From positions 7,378,001 to 7,442,000 of the forward strand of contig CP053153.1 of NCBI GenBank assembly GCA_014607495.2: DNA of 64,000 nucleotides, in the 5' to 3' direction. The notes beneath the pieces are model-generated. The model saw only the letters and a program-made list of their open reading frames with translations, ran no database searches and was not told where the DNA came from. This document shows, one piece after another, positions 46,901-59,965 of this stretch. A program made the translations under genes and the position numbers. Position 1 is the first letter of the stretch; every line of letters starts with the position of its first letter. This DNA comes from Carposina sasakii. Its lineage: Eukaryota; Arthropoda; Insecta; Lepidoptera; Carposinidae.

Positions 46901-49627
46901 TCTATAACGTCCATACTTACTGTATGTAACAGAAACTCTGTATATTTTCTATTACCTAATATTCTTAGAAGGACCTGAAAGTTTCAGGAACTTTTATACG
47001 GCATGACAGTTAAATCCCGAAAGTTTAGGAACTAACACATCAGTTAGTTAAATCTTGCTTTTGTGATGCCTTATTGTCCATTTATGTGACACAATGGACA
47101 AATAATTTATTAGAATTTACCTATACTATAAGCGCAATAAGTACATATCATATGAAACTCCAACTAATCAAATATATCACCACATATAATGTTGCTTGCA
47201 TATTGCAGAAAGCTATTATAATTATACGAGTGTTGACTTTCAAATAGACGAAGCCTTTTCGCATGCAAATTGCATGAAATTCTACAATTTTGTTTTGTAT
47301 CAGTAAGTACGTTTTGTATTCAGTACAGTAAAATTGGTATGTACATATTAGATTTTCACTCACTTTCCTTTCAACAATATAGATAATCTTTCATCAGCAG
47401 GAGTGACTTCTTCTACAGCATAGGCCTCTCCTGGCTCCAGCCGTATGATTCTCGCTTCCCTTGTCAACTCCTGAAAGTGCTTCTTATTGACCTTCAAAGG
47501 CTTGAATAGCTTTAAAAAGAGATCCGTTAACTCTAACGATAGTGAGGGAGGTAGGAATCTGAAAAATAAAAATGTTGGCAAATTATGCTAATATCACATA
47601 TTTTTTTCTAAAAATGAGATTTTTAGTAAAATCTCAAATATGAATTATAATAGTCAGTCAGAAATGCTTACGCCATCTAAGGAAAATGAGCCTATCATAT
47701 TCTCATATAGGTAAAATTAAACAAACAACATCTTAAATAGGAAAGTTATTACTGTGAAAGTTCATCGTCTAACTCGGTACATTTCTAGCTAAATGCGATC
47801 TAAAAATAAAGGAAACCCGTGGACGTGGATGTAGATTTGTAGAGTCGTACGTAACTCTCCACGTTTCCGGTGAACTAGGCTAAAGTATATTATAGCTTTC
47901 TCACAGCGAACTCGCCCCATCTGTTATAAACCGCATTTTCCGATGTAGCCTTATAAATCTTATTCGTGTGCGTACATTATTTGATAAAGCTTTTAGAATT
48001 TGGCATGGACATCACAACAAGTTTGTGTAGCTGTAGATTAACATTGAGCTCATCTACAGACTCCAAAAGGCTATATCCTGGCAATCATAAAAATGATGAT
48101 GATTGATCTCCGACCGTATTTCGGCCAAGGTGACCAATCTCTACGGAGATATTATAGTGCACAAGTGTGTGCGCAAATACAGATGCACTCTCTATTCCGT
48201 TACTCTCATAGTCTGATGGGACGGAAAGCCGACCGATAAGTGGCAATTTTGCAACAATAAATTAATTGGTACAGGCCCGTAACTGGGATCGAACTTACGC
48301 CACCCGCTTGGAAGGTGCACGTCTTAACCACTGGACTATCAGCGCTGTCATAATCATAAAGTCATAAAAATACTTAAAATATAAAATCCCAAATCTCACA
48401 GACGGAAGCTGTGCATCAAACATAGTAAAGTAAGTACAAACCTTATAATCAAGAAGACAGTATGCACAGAGTTAACAAACAGCAGCGCTAGGCTCCAGGC
48501 CAGTATATCTGGTGCGCAGACCTCGGCGCCGCCCCACATTGCCAGCAGCACAGCCCCGGCCGCCGCCAGCGCGCGCAGTACAAGGATGCTTTGCTTGAAG
48601 CTCTTCGGGGCGAGGAATGCTATCGCGAAACAGAGGTTGGCGGCCTGGACACAAGAGATAACTGTAGCGATATTGATGAAAGAACGCTAATCTACTGCTT
48701 TATTAACGTGAAAAGCTAAGTAGTTACCTGAAAGAGATCCTGCTGTGCACTAGTCCACTTAGCACAGAACCAATGGTTGTTATGGTCTTCTGGGATGACG
48801 CTAGCGTTCAGTAGCTCGTAATCGGTGTCGAAGGTGGCGTTGAGGCGCGTCGCGTTGTAGGTCAAAGAGCCGTTGCCCCACGGCCAGGGCGCGGACTGAG
48901 GTGCGCGAGCGGCTCCGGAGTCCATGGCGCGCTCGCCCCCGCCTGCCGCCCGCGCCCCCGCACCGCCCCCCGCGCGGGCCCTCTCGGTTTCGGCGCTGGT
49001 GCGCCTTTCACCTGTACACACACGAAATGGGATAACCATAACTTCAGGATCATATGGGGTAGCTGCAGGGTCATAAATGTATATATAAATAAATATAAAT
49101 AAATTCACAGCCACATACTTATCATAGTGGGGACAGATAATAAATGATTTGTGACGAGTTACTAGCTGATCGCCTGAGAAAATGCCTGAGTGCCTTAATC
49201 CACTCTTACGTCATGCACGGAAGGAGATGCATTTGATCTAATTTAGTAATGCGCAGCATCAGCACAGGAGTCCTGTAACAGGACTGTACAGAGGTAAGAC
49301 AGATTAGTACATACAAGTGAAATATATACAGACACAAGACAGCGATTTCTCTGCTTGGCTGTAAGTCTTTTGAGGGATCCACACACACTGTAGAGATGTG
49401 AGTATATCGTTTCCTAACCTGCCAAGCAGGGTAGGGCCTGGAGCAATATCCCATTGATATTATTTGACTCTACATTTTCTTCTTAGCTTTAATATTAGTT
49501 AGTAAATATATAGTAGATCTGAATATTCTTTCTACGAGTAGATCGTAGTTAGCTAGAATTCGAATGCCGACTCACCAGACAGTAGTCGATTCAGCTGGGC
49601 TCTTGCCTTCAATATTACCAGCTCCAT
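40927..49627 (-). CDS. bves: Popeye-domain cAMP effector protein (bves/POPDC family), nine coding exons
   Basis: Membrane protein that binds cAMP through its Popeye domain; relatives act in heart and muscle and bind channels and trafficking proteins. Exons: 49576-49627, 48728-49011, 48442-48644, 47364-47558, 46568-46676, 43966-44077, 42220-42399, 41298-41476 and 40927-40971; 1359 bases, 452 residues, all phases agree. Order: alanine/glycine/arginine-rich start 18-50; glycosylation-type NGS, NAT and NAS sites; three membrane helices in 113-179; Popeye domain about 180-320 with RLSILLKGKM, the cAMP motifs DSPEW 265-269 and FQVT 280-283, and IGKDITHKLY; low-complexity serine/proline/arginine tail; end ATEDAGV. 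ATG 49627 is the first in frame; MDSG at 48926 is an alternative closer to the usual length. Confidence 0.95.
41090..41260 (+). repeat. LINE 3' end in the last Popeye intron
   Basis: Frame remnants read RTLSG, ARWTVDMKRAVYR, then GGGGAGGCCTACGTCCAACA and GCAATAGGCTGATG. This is the same 3' end as at 11940-12060. Confidence 0.7.
41515..41735 (+). repeat. Second LINE fragment (GCCGGCAGAGTAGAATTCG)
   Basis: It holds GTGGTGCCGGCAGAGTAGAA, GCCGTGGGTATCGTGCGAGG and ends with GGGGAGGCCTACGTC. The first part also occurs at about 11018-11075. Confidence 0.6.
42545..42725. repeat. Degenerate copy of the ACAGGGTGT palindromic MITE
   Basis: It begins ACAGGGTTGACAAAAGG and ends with AGTGGGTTATTTCCATGGCA and TTTCGTTTAATATACG, matching the arms of 24356-24618 only loosely. 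Old copy in Popeye intron 7. Confidence 0.5.
44225..44375 (-). repeat. Common short interspersed repeat, minus copy
   Basis: The plus strand reads GCCAGAACTGCAGAATCACG, ACAGCCACGTTTAGCATAGA and CTAGCTCATTGCCTGAGAAA. Same family as 16155-16345. Confidence 0.65.
44378..46567. other. Popeye intron 6
   Basis: Intron DNA between exons 46568-46676 and 43966-44077. No recognised repeat or conserved frame. Confidence 0.5.
48270..48346 (-). repeat. tRNA-Gly-like SINE head
   Basis: The minus strand reads GATAGTCCAGTGGTTAAGAC (box A) and AAGTTCGATCCCAGTTACGG (box B) with CACCTTCCAAGCGGGTG between them, which looks like a Gly anticodon arm (TCC). The acceptor ends do not pair, so it is a SINE or tRNA pseudogene and not a working tRNA. 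Confidence 0.65.
49130..49205 (-). repeat. Common short interspersed repeat, short minus copy
   Basis: It shares TGACGAGTTACTAGCTGATC and GCCTGAGAAAATGCCTGAGT with the copy at 44225-44375. Confidence 0.6.
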
Positions 49628-50409
49628 CACACACGCTGCGCACGCGCGGGAGACCAGCAAGCTCCTATCTGCAAACAAACTCACTTTTAGACTCTAACCT
49701 AAGATAAAACTGTTTTAAATGTGAGGCAAGTTTTCTAAACACATAAATAATGAAATATTTTGTTGTGATATCCATATCGTATACTTATGTCTTACTCATA
49801 GGCTAAGTTTAGGTAAGGTTAGTAACGTTATTTTGATTTTTAGTAAATTGGCCGTAGACGTACAAAGGTCACCGAAATAGCTCAATGGTCCAACAAGCTA
49901 AAGTGCCAATGGTCAGGGCACTAAGCTCTAAAAACCGATGGCCGATGGAGCCGAAAGTTTCTAGAGTGGACCACTCGCACAAACGCAGTGTGGGAAGGCC
50001 ACCCGCGAGATGGCAGCAGTGGACTTCTCATGGCTGAGAATGAAGATGATGGAATTGGCCGTAATCGATATTTTCTTTTGTTGCAGGTTTTTGTACCAAC
50101 AAAAAACAAAAGACGGTCTAACATTTATGCAGGATCTTCCGGACTTTGAGTAATAGCAAGCTGAGTTTTGAGAAACGGTAAAAACCGCTACATAGTGATG
50201 TTAGATGGACTTAACAAAACATTAATACCAATGTCAATAAGTAACAACACTGGCCCCTTATACGTACAAGTACGTACGTTCAACTGGTCGATGACGATAT
50301 CAAATGGAACTATTTGATTAGAGCCGGCGGGTGTACTCTCGAGAGTACCACGTAGGTACTATAATTCTACTTATACTATCTATGCTTATACTATGTACTA
50401 TGATATTAT

Positions 50410-50870
50410 TTATAATATAATGATTGATGGTGTGGCATTGCCAGTCTGTTCAAACTTTAAGTACCTGGACTCAGGTACAACAAGGGGATGGGGAAATAGA
50501 CCGATATATAAAGCACCGAATTAGTTCAGGATGTATGAAATGGCGACACATCACGGGAGTTACGTGCGATGCCCGGATGCCGTTAAGCCTAAAGGGTAAG
50601 GTGTACAAGACCGTAATTCGACCTGTGTCGTCTTGTATGGGTTCGAATGCTGGGCCGTAAAGAAGAAGGATAAAAATCAACTGCATGTAATGAGAATGTT
50701 GAGATGGATGTGTGGAGTTACAAGAATGGATAAAATAAGAAATTAGTATATAAGAGAATGTTTGAAAGTTGCGCCGATCACAGGCAAGTTACGAAGTAGG
50801 AACCTAACCTAACCTAACCGTCTGTCTTGGTACGGGCATGTAAAGCGATGGGATGAAAGGTCTTTACCTA
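50410..50870 (+). mobile_element. LINE fragment, second copy, with telomere-like insert
   Basis: Frames give GVALPVCSNFKYLDSGT, MRMLRWMCGVTRMDKIRN and CLKVAPITGK. The copy at 9735-10145 has the same region. It carries AACCTAACCTAACCTAACC at 50801-50819, absent from the other copy. It lies in the long first Popeye intron. Confidence 0.8.
50801..50819. repeat. Short (CCTAA)n telomere-like repeat
   Basis: Nearly four units of CCTAA, the complement of the insect telomere unit TTAGG, inside a LINE ORF. Confidence 0.8.
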
Positions 50871-51410
50871 CGGATAGCATAATATAATACACCATTCATT
50901 TCCAGATTTAGGTATGTGATATAAATCCCCGATACTATTTTTAATTGCCGTGAAATAAATGTCTCAACACTAAACTTGTATGGCTATATCTAGCTTTACT
51001 AGCTTTAATACCACATCAAAACTGTGTTTTTGAAAGCGTAATTAAACCTAAACGTAATAGCAGAGGGGCAGTTAAGGTCCCAGAAAAAAATAGCGCAACT
51101 GATATGCTATTGACATTTTTAAGGTGAAATAATGGCGCTACTGATTTTTAAAGTGGGCGTTAGACGAAATAAGTTTGCAAACTTTTGGTGTAGATAATAG
51201 ATTACTTACATATAAGTAGATATAATAGATATGCATTCTATGTTATAACTTATAACCGTTTCCCATCTGACAATATTTTGACCACACGTCACTTTACGTC
51301 TTGGTATTTTACGGTACCTATTTCAAGTAGAGGGACAAATATTTTTACGGAGTGAGTTAACATTACCAGCTATTAACTAAACGATATAACTTTTTATTAT
51401 ATGTATTACT

Positions 51411-51860
51411 AGTGGACGCCCGCGACTCCGTCCGCGTGGACTACAGAAAAAACAAAATGTCGAAATTATCTGGGATAGTGGCCCGCCCTCGCTTCGCTTC
51501 GGTACATATCAGTACATTAGCTACAACTTCATATGTAGGTACAGCGGTTTTCGTAAAAATTTGGAACTCCCGTTTGTCCCCTTCCCGTGGGAATTTCGGG
51601 AAATCCGTTTTTAGTCCTCCCTCGTTGTCCCCAATGAACATATATGCCCGATTTCAGCTTCATATGTATAGCGGTTTTCGTAAAAAATATAGAATTCCCG
51701 TTGGTCGCCTTCCCGTGGGAATATCGGGAAATTCTTATAGCCTATGTTTATCCAGGTCCAATAAGGATTTTAACGGTGAAAGAATTTTTGAAATCGGTTC
51801 AGTAGTTTTTGAGCCTATTCATTACAAACAAACAAAGTTTTCCTCTTTATAATATTATAG
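51411..51860 (+). repeat. RTE-like retrotransposon tail, copy 4 (recombinant)
   Basis: The first 65 bases match copy 3 (AGTGGACGCCCGCGACTCCG to CGAAATTATCTGGGATA). It then switches to a different middle (GTGGCCCGCCCTCGCTTCGC) with an internally repeated CCGATTTCAGCTTCATATG / GCGGTTTTCGTAAAAA part, and ends with GAAATCGGTTCAGTAG. Confidence 0.7.
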
Positions 51861-53269
51861 TATACCTATATACGTACGTACATACTGCCTTACATAGCGT
51901 ATTGTAATATTAATCTTTTAATAAGAAGTATAGGTACCTGTATAATGTCTGTGGTAAAAATGGTTACTTAATTACCACAATTACTAAAGCATTAGTTGCC
52001 GCCCCTATGAATCATGAGCGCGACCCTTAATGTGCTACGGACATTTCTTCTGCGTGACATATCACCATATCCGTAGATTTACTGATAGCTATACATAAGT
52101 ACCCACAAAAGTTATTACGAATTAAGTAAATAGATCGATATTGTGTCATTTGGTGAATGTTTTTGGGTCACATCACAAGCAATATTCCATATTGGCTGGA
52201 GTTATATGAGTCTACGTCGTAGTCCGTAGCCCGTGGCTCGTAGCAATTTGCCACGCGATGCACGCCCGCCAGTAATACTTTCGCTCCGTGCCTAAAACTT
52301 TTTCGACATAATTTTTCGATAAAGTCTTCAGGTCCGTACTCATATGGAATAATTTATAGACACGTGTTGTACAGTTTCAATCAAATTAAAAGAAAATGTG
52401 TTGGGTATTTATATGGCTATTGCGAGTACCTTGTTCATTGGCAAGTAGGTAACTAGCTGGAATCATTTTCTGTGTATTAAACCCACTTAAAAAAAACTTA
52501 TGTATAGGTTAATTTATCTTTAAAACACTAGACTGCAAGGAGTCTTTTAAGGGAAGATACATAATAATGCTTTTCCGAAAAACGTCAAAACTGAACATCT
52601 ATGTTTCTGTACTTGGGTTACAATTCACCGACTTCCCATTGTTTCTGTACGAATTCATTTTTTATTTAAATACGTTTTAGTTAGTTACAGTTTGGTGGCT
52701 ATAAATTAAATATCATGCCATGATTTCAGCTTTCCGGTGGTCGTTGTGGTCGCCAAATTTTCAATACACCTACACTGGAAATGCATTTATTATTGCTGGG
52801 AATAATAAATCACCAAGATATATTTTATTTATATTTTACATTGTTAAATTATCTGTTTGAGCAGGAGTTTTAAACCTTTTATTTAACTTAACCAAATATC
52901 GTGAAATTATACACTATACTTTTATTATTTACTTTTACACCGTGTTCTGTGAGTTGATGAGCCTTGAAGTAGATGAAAAGTATGTTTTTGTTTTTATCTA
53001 CTTTCTCTAATGGATACTCTTTGTTTACTTTGTAAGAAAGTTCCCTAGTGCAGTAAGTTTTTTATATGTAATGTAACTGTAGTTCGAAGTTTACCAGAAA
53101 GTTATAATGGAAATCTTCAGGTGAGTAATATTCTATTCTTTAGGAAGCTCGTAAGTGATGCCATAAATTTATACTATAGCTTAAAATATATACCTAGGAA
53201 CTTGAGATTATCCCGACTTATATTTAATGAGAAAGTAAGATTGTTTGTTATCTTCACGCTGTATTTAGT

Positions 53270-53370
53270 ATATCAATCTTCTTAAAATTTTGCATGCATA
53301 TAGAAGTACCTACGGAGAAGGACACAGGCTACATTATGTATGGTCCACGTGGACGAAGTCGCGAGCAACA
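53270..53370 (+). repeat. Non-LTR tail remnant (GGACGAAGTCGCGAGCAAC)
   Basis: TTTTGCATGCATATAGAAGT is followed by GGTCCACGTGGACGAAGTCG, a block typical of RTE-type ends. Only about 100 bases remain. Confidence 0.5.
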
Positions 53371-55082
53371 TGCTGTAAAAATTGTGTTGAAATGAATAAT
53401 TCGTATTAATCCTTTGCCACGACAAGATTTTTTTTAAACTGCTTCCCCGCGTGTACTTGAAATTTGCGGGACCTTATATACTAATACAGATTTGTCGCTT
53501 ACTTAAATGTATGTAAAAATGATCTACCTATTCTAAAGTCTTTAAATTTTAAAACAGTCTTGACTTACTTCTAGTTACATGCTATCTCTTTTTTTTAGCT
53601 TGCTTTACATTATCCTTTACGTTGGTGGGCATCTTACTTTCTTATAGTTCATCCCTTAACTATTGATACAATCATATTTATATGCTCACGGCAAGATATT
53701 GGAATGATTGGATGAATGATGGAATAGACATAGATAGAGGAAGGATCTACGGCAGCTCATAAAAGCTACTTTACCCCCAAAGCTTTTACTTTTTCAGTAG
53801 TGTAGATTGTTGAAGATTCGGGAAGAGCAAATTCACTATTTACGTTCAAGAAAAACTACCTAACTCGTTCAACCTGTCTGACAAATTATGAGAAATATCG
53901 TTCTAAAAATAGGAAAATACTCTGAGCTGGAAACTCAAATATTTATTTGCCGCTGCTCGACTCAGATAGGGCGGTGCTAGCCAAGTCGCAACAGTAACTG
54001 TCATCGACTTGCTTCTAACATAAATTATCACTTGCTTTTTGCGTAATTTTAATCAGTAGTTACCTAAATGAGTATTACAAGTAAACCGTTATGGAACAAA
54101 ATATTCTGTTGGCTTTTGTATCCCGGAAAAGTAACAGAAAAATATTACGTAGGTATAGGCACATCTAGAACTTTGTTTCTAGAATAAAAAGTTAATTAGC
54201 TTAATTTATGTGAACCAGTGAACCTGTTAAATCGAAACATAAGTAAGAAGTAGTGTTTTGAGCCATATTACACATATTAATCTTTCTCAGTAACTACAGA
54301 CGAATCTTACAACGGGAGCAACCGCCACGCTAGCTCCCAAGAACCGAATGAAAACAGATAACTTTGAACTAAACAATTAATCAAATTAAGATTTCCTAAT
54401 CAAATATATCTTTGTACTTCGTAGATTATTTGTGGAATAACAAGATTATTTATTTTAGGTTTGAAGAATTCTTAAGACGGAATGCTAGATCGTCACGAAA
54501 ATTTATTGTTTTATCAGTTTTCAAACTTGTTACATTTATTTGTCTCTTTACTTTAAAAAAAACCAAGTGCAGAAATTTAATCTGTATAGTAAATCAAATC
54601 AAATACATAAACATATTGCAGTGTGACTGCAACACAGTTTTTTTTTTATTAGTTAGATAGTTAATTTTGTCTAGTATAGTCAAAGTCTGTTACTAAACCA
54701 GGGCTTATAAAAGCTCATGTGGGAGAAATATCGCAAAAAATAAATTATTCATATTTTTTCCAAAATACAAACATGGTTAAAAGTGCTCATTTTCAGCTGC
54801 ATATTGCGTCGCTAAATGCACCGATTTCACAATATCCCGTAGCGATGAAGCTTTATTATCAAGGCAAAGTTAAAGGTCAAACAAAATACCGCTTGCCAAA
54901 AGAAAGACAAAACGTTTTCCTTTTCTGTAGACATGTGGTTGCGCCTAGTTTGTCAGTCGCGCGTCGCGGCGAGTAATCCTCGACATTTCCGAGCATTAAG
55001 TCACCGCGGGCGCCGCTATGCCGACTCTGGGTCCTATTTTGTAAGAAAATTTGGTGTAGTAGGTACAATTTTTATATTAAAG

Positions 55083-55315
55083 ACTAGGGATCCGCCACGG
55101 CTTTGCACGGGTGTAATGCCCTTTCACGTGGACAAAGTTGTGGACCGACGCTATAGAAAATTGGAAACGGCAATTTTTTAATTTTTTTTCTCTCCCTAAT
55201 AACCATCCTCGTACTTCCAAGGAATACGCTAAAAAAAGAATTAGCGAAGTCGGTTCAGTTCTCGAGATTTGCGCTTAGCAACTCATTTAGCGATTCATTT
55301 ATATATAATAGAAGA
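55083..55315 (+). repeat. RTE-like tail, diverged subfamily
   Basis: It contains AGGGATCCGCCACGGCTTTG and AAGTCGGTTCAGTTCTCGAG, and ends in ATATATAATAGAAGATAG. This follows the layout of the other RTE-like tails but with different sequence. Confidence 0.55.
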
Positions 55316-56269
55316 TAGTGAGGTGGTTTGATTTGTCGTGCTAAATTGTTAATCTCAGTTTCGGGCCGTCTCATCCCACTGTATTTATTCCGTGGACTTA
55401 TCCGTGGAAAATATATTCACAAATACTTATTTACATACACTGTTTCGTGACTAATATTATATAGAAGAAATAGAAAAAGACTTAGGAATGCATCCAGTCT
55501 CAAAATCTATTAACATTTCCCAAACTAGATTAAATAACGTTTAAAAATGACATTTGACAGGAAAATGTATCGAACACGACGAACACTTATCTGTCAAAGG
55601 CACTGTTTAACTTGAGCAATGTGTAACTTCTTTTGTAATATAATTCTAGGTTGAAGAATAGGGACCTCTTTCATCAGCACATTTGCATCAAATTACTTTA
55701 GCGCCGGCGAAACGGTGCATTGTATTACCACGCTATACTTAAATAGGTCCATAGCACACACACACATACTCAAGTTTTACGAGCAAATGTATTGTAAAAA
55801 CTACAGTTGTATGAGGACGTAGAAATTTATTTTAAAAATGTTCAATTTTAGGATAAAATTGTAGCACCTAAAATACAGTAGAGATAAAAAATTGTAAATA
55901 TATCTAAAACTACAAGACAAGATATATCCAAAATTAATGATTATAATAACAAAAATCCTAAAAAGAATAGAAGAACTAACAGCAGCTGCTAGAGAAAACC
56001 AGTTTCAATACATAGTCTTTATTATACTTTCTGAATAAATACAATAAATAGATGGGCAGATACTTTGCAATTTCCATAATATTTCTTTATCGTGAAGTTA
56101 GTAGCGTTAGATACAAGTGTGTTTCGTTCTGTTCGCAAGGCTTCCGATAAGTAAGACGGATGGTGGTCCACATCTATCTGTTAACATATATGTCTGCGCC
56201 AAAAATAGAACAAGAATTTTATGTGAAACTCCAATATACAGTACAGTGAGCATACCGTAGAAATTATTA

Positions 56270-56425
56270 AAATAATGCTGATGCGGGTTCCCGTGCTGAT
56301 GCGGGGCTTGTCGTAAGAGTCTATTAAGGAATTCGGTCATTCTCTCAGCAACTTGTCACTTATGTGACTGTGGGATCGCTCTTATGATCTTGCAGTTTTG
56401 GTTGCCCCTTTTCGGAAACACAGTT
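56270..56425 (+). repeat. Common short interspersed repeat
   Basis: GTAAGAGTCTATTAAGGAAT, CAACTTGTCACTTATGTGAC and GATCTTGCAGTTTTGGTTGC match the family described at 16155-16345. Confidence 0.6.
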
Positions 56426-58934
56426 GTGTCTATTGGGTAGGTACTACCCCTATTAGCCCTATTCTACTATGCAGAACAGCGTGATGTAAGTATGAGTAGG
56501 TAAATGCTTGGTAAATACAAACTTGCAATACAAACTGCGAATTCACGATGAATCGAAAGCGCTCAAAATAAAACGAGTTGACTTGAACAATTAGTGCTTT
56601 TTATTTCTCGTTGGATTTTAAGTTGTTGGTGCTCTTTATTTATCGGAATGTAGGTCGTATATAGGTAGCTTTTATTCATGTTGTAGTACATGAGGCAAAC
56701 GGTACCTACGTATTGGACATGTACGGCGGAATAAAGAGAGGTATATTGCGCAAAGTACTTAGGAGTACGTTAGAAGTCTAAAGAAGTTTAGTGTTTGATG
56801 GATCATGTAAAAAATGGCGCCTGATGGAGATGAATGGGTCACCTTTATGTTGCGCTGACCCCACGTAAATGTGAATATGACAGGAAGATAGTAATGGTTA
56901 CATAAGGCAAACGTTGCCAAATATTGCAAAGTAGATAAGTATATCCCTACCTATATAAAAATTTATTCGCTAAAAAGCTATAAGTTAAAGAAGAAATAAA
57001 GCTATGAATAAACCTAGTAATAAAATTCACTGAGAAATAAGTTCATGAGGCATGTATCAAAATATTAGAAAGAGTATCATAAAATTGGAAATAGAGTTTT
57101 ATATCATTCAATTGAGTAAGTAAGTACGTGTCTAGTCTAGACTGCGACTGAGGTACCTAAATATCGGTATACTTATAGATATAGATGTGTCTTTCGTTGT
57201 GACGTTATTTGTGTGTGGTTACTAACCTGCTACCACTTTATAATTTGTTGAATTAACTTTTTCATTATTCATAAAAGAAATTAGAATGATTTAATTACGA
57301 TTATAAACCTTTAATGGTTGAAATTATGAATCCTATTAAGATTATAAACGCGAAAGTTTGTAAGTATGGATGAATGTTTGTTACTCTTTCACGTAAAAAC
57401 GGCTGAAGCGATTCTAATAAAATTTGCTATGAAGCTAGCTGACACTGATAATTTCGACATTTTGTTTTTTTTTTCAATATTTAAACAATATTTAAGTTTA
57501 CAAAATTTAGAATACCAAACAACCGATACCATAGGTACCTATTACTTACTACTTTACATTATGATGGAAAAATTTCCGCATTATCATTTACACTCGACGA
57601 CAACCCTCATTTCATACACATGCATGACAGTCCCAACTTTAACAACGCCCTAGTATGCGAAATAATTATAAAACTATGTCCAACGGTAGCCTAACTTAAT
57701 TAAAAGTAGTGCCCGAACTCATTATTTGTACGGAATAGTTGCATCTACTGGAATAGTTAATAGAATAGTAGGTTGTTCAGACTGTCCGACAGAATGCATC
57801 ATTCGCTATTGAAGTGCAGGCGGTGCAAGGCTTATGTAGGCAAAATATCACAGTCTACTATCCGAGTCACGAAACAAGACTGAAACAATATTTTGGACGT
57901 GGAACTATAATACAGAACTTATGGTTTTAGTCTTCGTATTGTGCTTGAGAATAAATGACCCAAATTGTTCTGGCACGGATTTATCCCTTGTTCTGAACAT
58001 TATGCACTATTCGTCTCTTCTTAAACTAGGGACAGCTCAAATCTTTGTGCGCGTAAACTTTACAATGCCCATTCTTCTCATTTCTAAGGCAATATCAGGA
58101 AATTCTTTCTTAGTGTTTCCCTACCCTCCTAGTTATATCCTACTCATAGTTTCATTCCCTTAACTCAGCCAGGTGAAACATGCATAAGTAGTGAATACAT
58201 ACGAGAGAGACACTCACAAATAAAAAGGAATATGTGCTTTATTGGTCAACCCGCCTGCCCAGAGCGTGGTCTGCAATAGGCTGAAGACGATGTGCTTTAT
58301 AAATTCACCCTGAATATGATTATGCAAATGCTAGTTGAAAGACTTGACATAAAAACCAGGCTTACAAGCACACACCACACCAGTATTATTATTAAAGATA
58401 TTCACCGTATCGGAGGCCGGAGGGATCCTTTGCTATCTGATGGCTTATTCGTTATTATCGTCAACATATATCTTGTGATGACGCTAGCCATATGGCTCTC
58501 ACTTACATATTTTACAAGTTTGACACAGCCTTTTGTGCAGTAACGGCAAACTCTATGCAACTGGAAACAAGGGCGGATACGAGTACATAGCAATGAATTA
58601 TATATATGTTTTGTCTCGTGTAACTTTGAGAAGTCTTTACAAGTATGCCCTGAGGCGTTTTCCATTTCCTGTTGGGTGTGAGAGAAAGCATTTGCGACGT
58701 TTTTTAAATGGTAGGATACGAGTATGGATGGAGTATGAATGGATGTCGGCTTAGTATTTTACATTTATAATTTTAATCAAATTCATAAGACTGCACTAAG
58801 TTAAATATGATGGTTTCAAAGGGCCATGGCCAGTTTTAATTTTAATTAACAAATTATATAAGTTAGAGCCCACAGTTTAGAGCCGATTGTGTAGATAATT
58901 GACTGACGTCACAGCAAATCACGAAGATGTAACT

Positions 58935-58985
58935 ATACTATGTACTCATATTTTGTGTAAAATAAATAACTGATTGATTGATGAA
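58935..58985 (+). repeat. LINE-type tail (ATTG)n
   Basis: AATAAATAACTGATTGATTG is a typical 3' tail of a jockey-like LINE. The body upstream is not recognisable. Confidence 0.4.
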
Positions 58986-59049
58986 AACTCGGTTTAATTT
59001 AGAAGCCTAGACCTACTATAGAGAGCTGTAAATCAATGGACACAATAAC

Positions 59050-59745
59050 AGGATTGGCTATGACAGTAAGGCCGGCGACACTGAGGCGGGATGGGCTTAG
59101 CGGCCTCCGTCACTCGGATCCTTTTACATATCAAATACTGACCACTCGGGCGACTATACATTAAACAAATGGCAATTTTTGCTAAGCAGCACCCAGAATT
59201 TTATCTGACGCGAAAAGATGCCAATACACGCCAATTTAGGGCTAAATTAAATAGTAAATTGAAGGTTCCAATCTGCAGATTAGCAATGGTACGGAAGAAT
59301 TGCTTTTACATGTCGATTCGGATATTTAACAAATTACCTTATGAAATACGCGATCTGTCTCTTGATAATTTTAAACGCAAAATTCACAATTTGTTACTGG
59401 ATAAGTTTTACTATTCTGTTGATGAGTATTTGGGTGCTTTCTAATCTAATTTAATTTATTATTTTTTATTATTTATATATGTATGACACTTGCAATGAAT
59501 AATATTATTGAGTCTGACTTGTAATAGGTACTGAAATCTGCATGCTACTTATGTAAAATTTGTCTACAGGGCACGTTTAATTATTTAGTGACTATTTCTG
59601 ATAAAAATATTTGTACGCCTAAATAGGCAGATTTTCGCGGACATTACCAATATTTAAGACACCATACATTGACATTGTATAACATCATTGTATTATCTAC
59701 ATACCGAAAATCAGACAAATAAACAATATTTCATTTCATTTCAGA
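59050..59745 (+). mobile_element. LINE 3' fragment (jockey-like)
   Basis: The open frame 59169-59444 reads NTRQFRAKLNSKLKVPICRL, YMSIRIFNKLPYEIRDLSLD and FKRKIHNLLLDKFYYSVDEY, the familiar C-terminus of lepidopteran jockey-type reverse transcriptase ORFs. The 3' tail TTTCATTTCATTTCA ends near 59745. The 5' part is lost. Confidence 0.8.
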
Positions 59746-59854
59746 CCACCCGTCTAGTTTTGACGGACTATGTTATGTTCGTGCTTATTTTTTCCTTTGT
59801 TTTAGTGGACTTAGCTTGGCGATGGAGGAATTTACTATCTATATTTTTAAGATT

Positions 59855-59965
59855 ATTACATACACATAATCACGCCTTTATCCCTTACGGGATAGGCAGA
59901 GCACCAAAAGCACCATAGGACCACATGGTGCCACTTCTGATCCATTTTGAGGGTATATAGTTTAG
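59855..59965 (+). repeat. Short interspersed repeat, ATCACGCC family
   Basis: CATAATCACGCCTTTATCCC, GGGATAGGCAGAGCACC, CCACATGGTGCCACTTCTGA and TTTTGAGGGTATA. Same family as 16735-16875. Confidence 0.65.

Noticed and set aside
48270..48346. Functional tRNA-Gly gene
   Set aside because: Boxes A and B are present but the acceptor ends do not pair, and the unit sits in the middle of repeat-like intron DNA.
54719..54976. 85-residue frame (YQGKVKGQTKYRLPKERQNV)
   Set aside because: No family recognised, no splice context that extends it, and a repeat-rich intron; probably transposon debris.
57366..57653. 95-residue frame starting MDECLLLFHVK
   Set aside because: The DNA (GTTTGTTACTCTTTCACG...) resembles the untranslated part of RTE-like repeats, not a gene.
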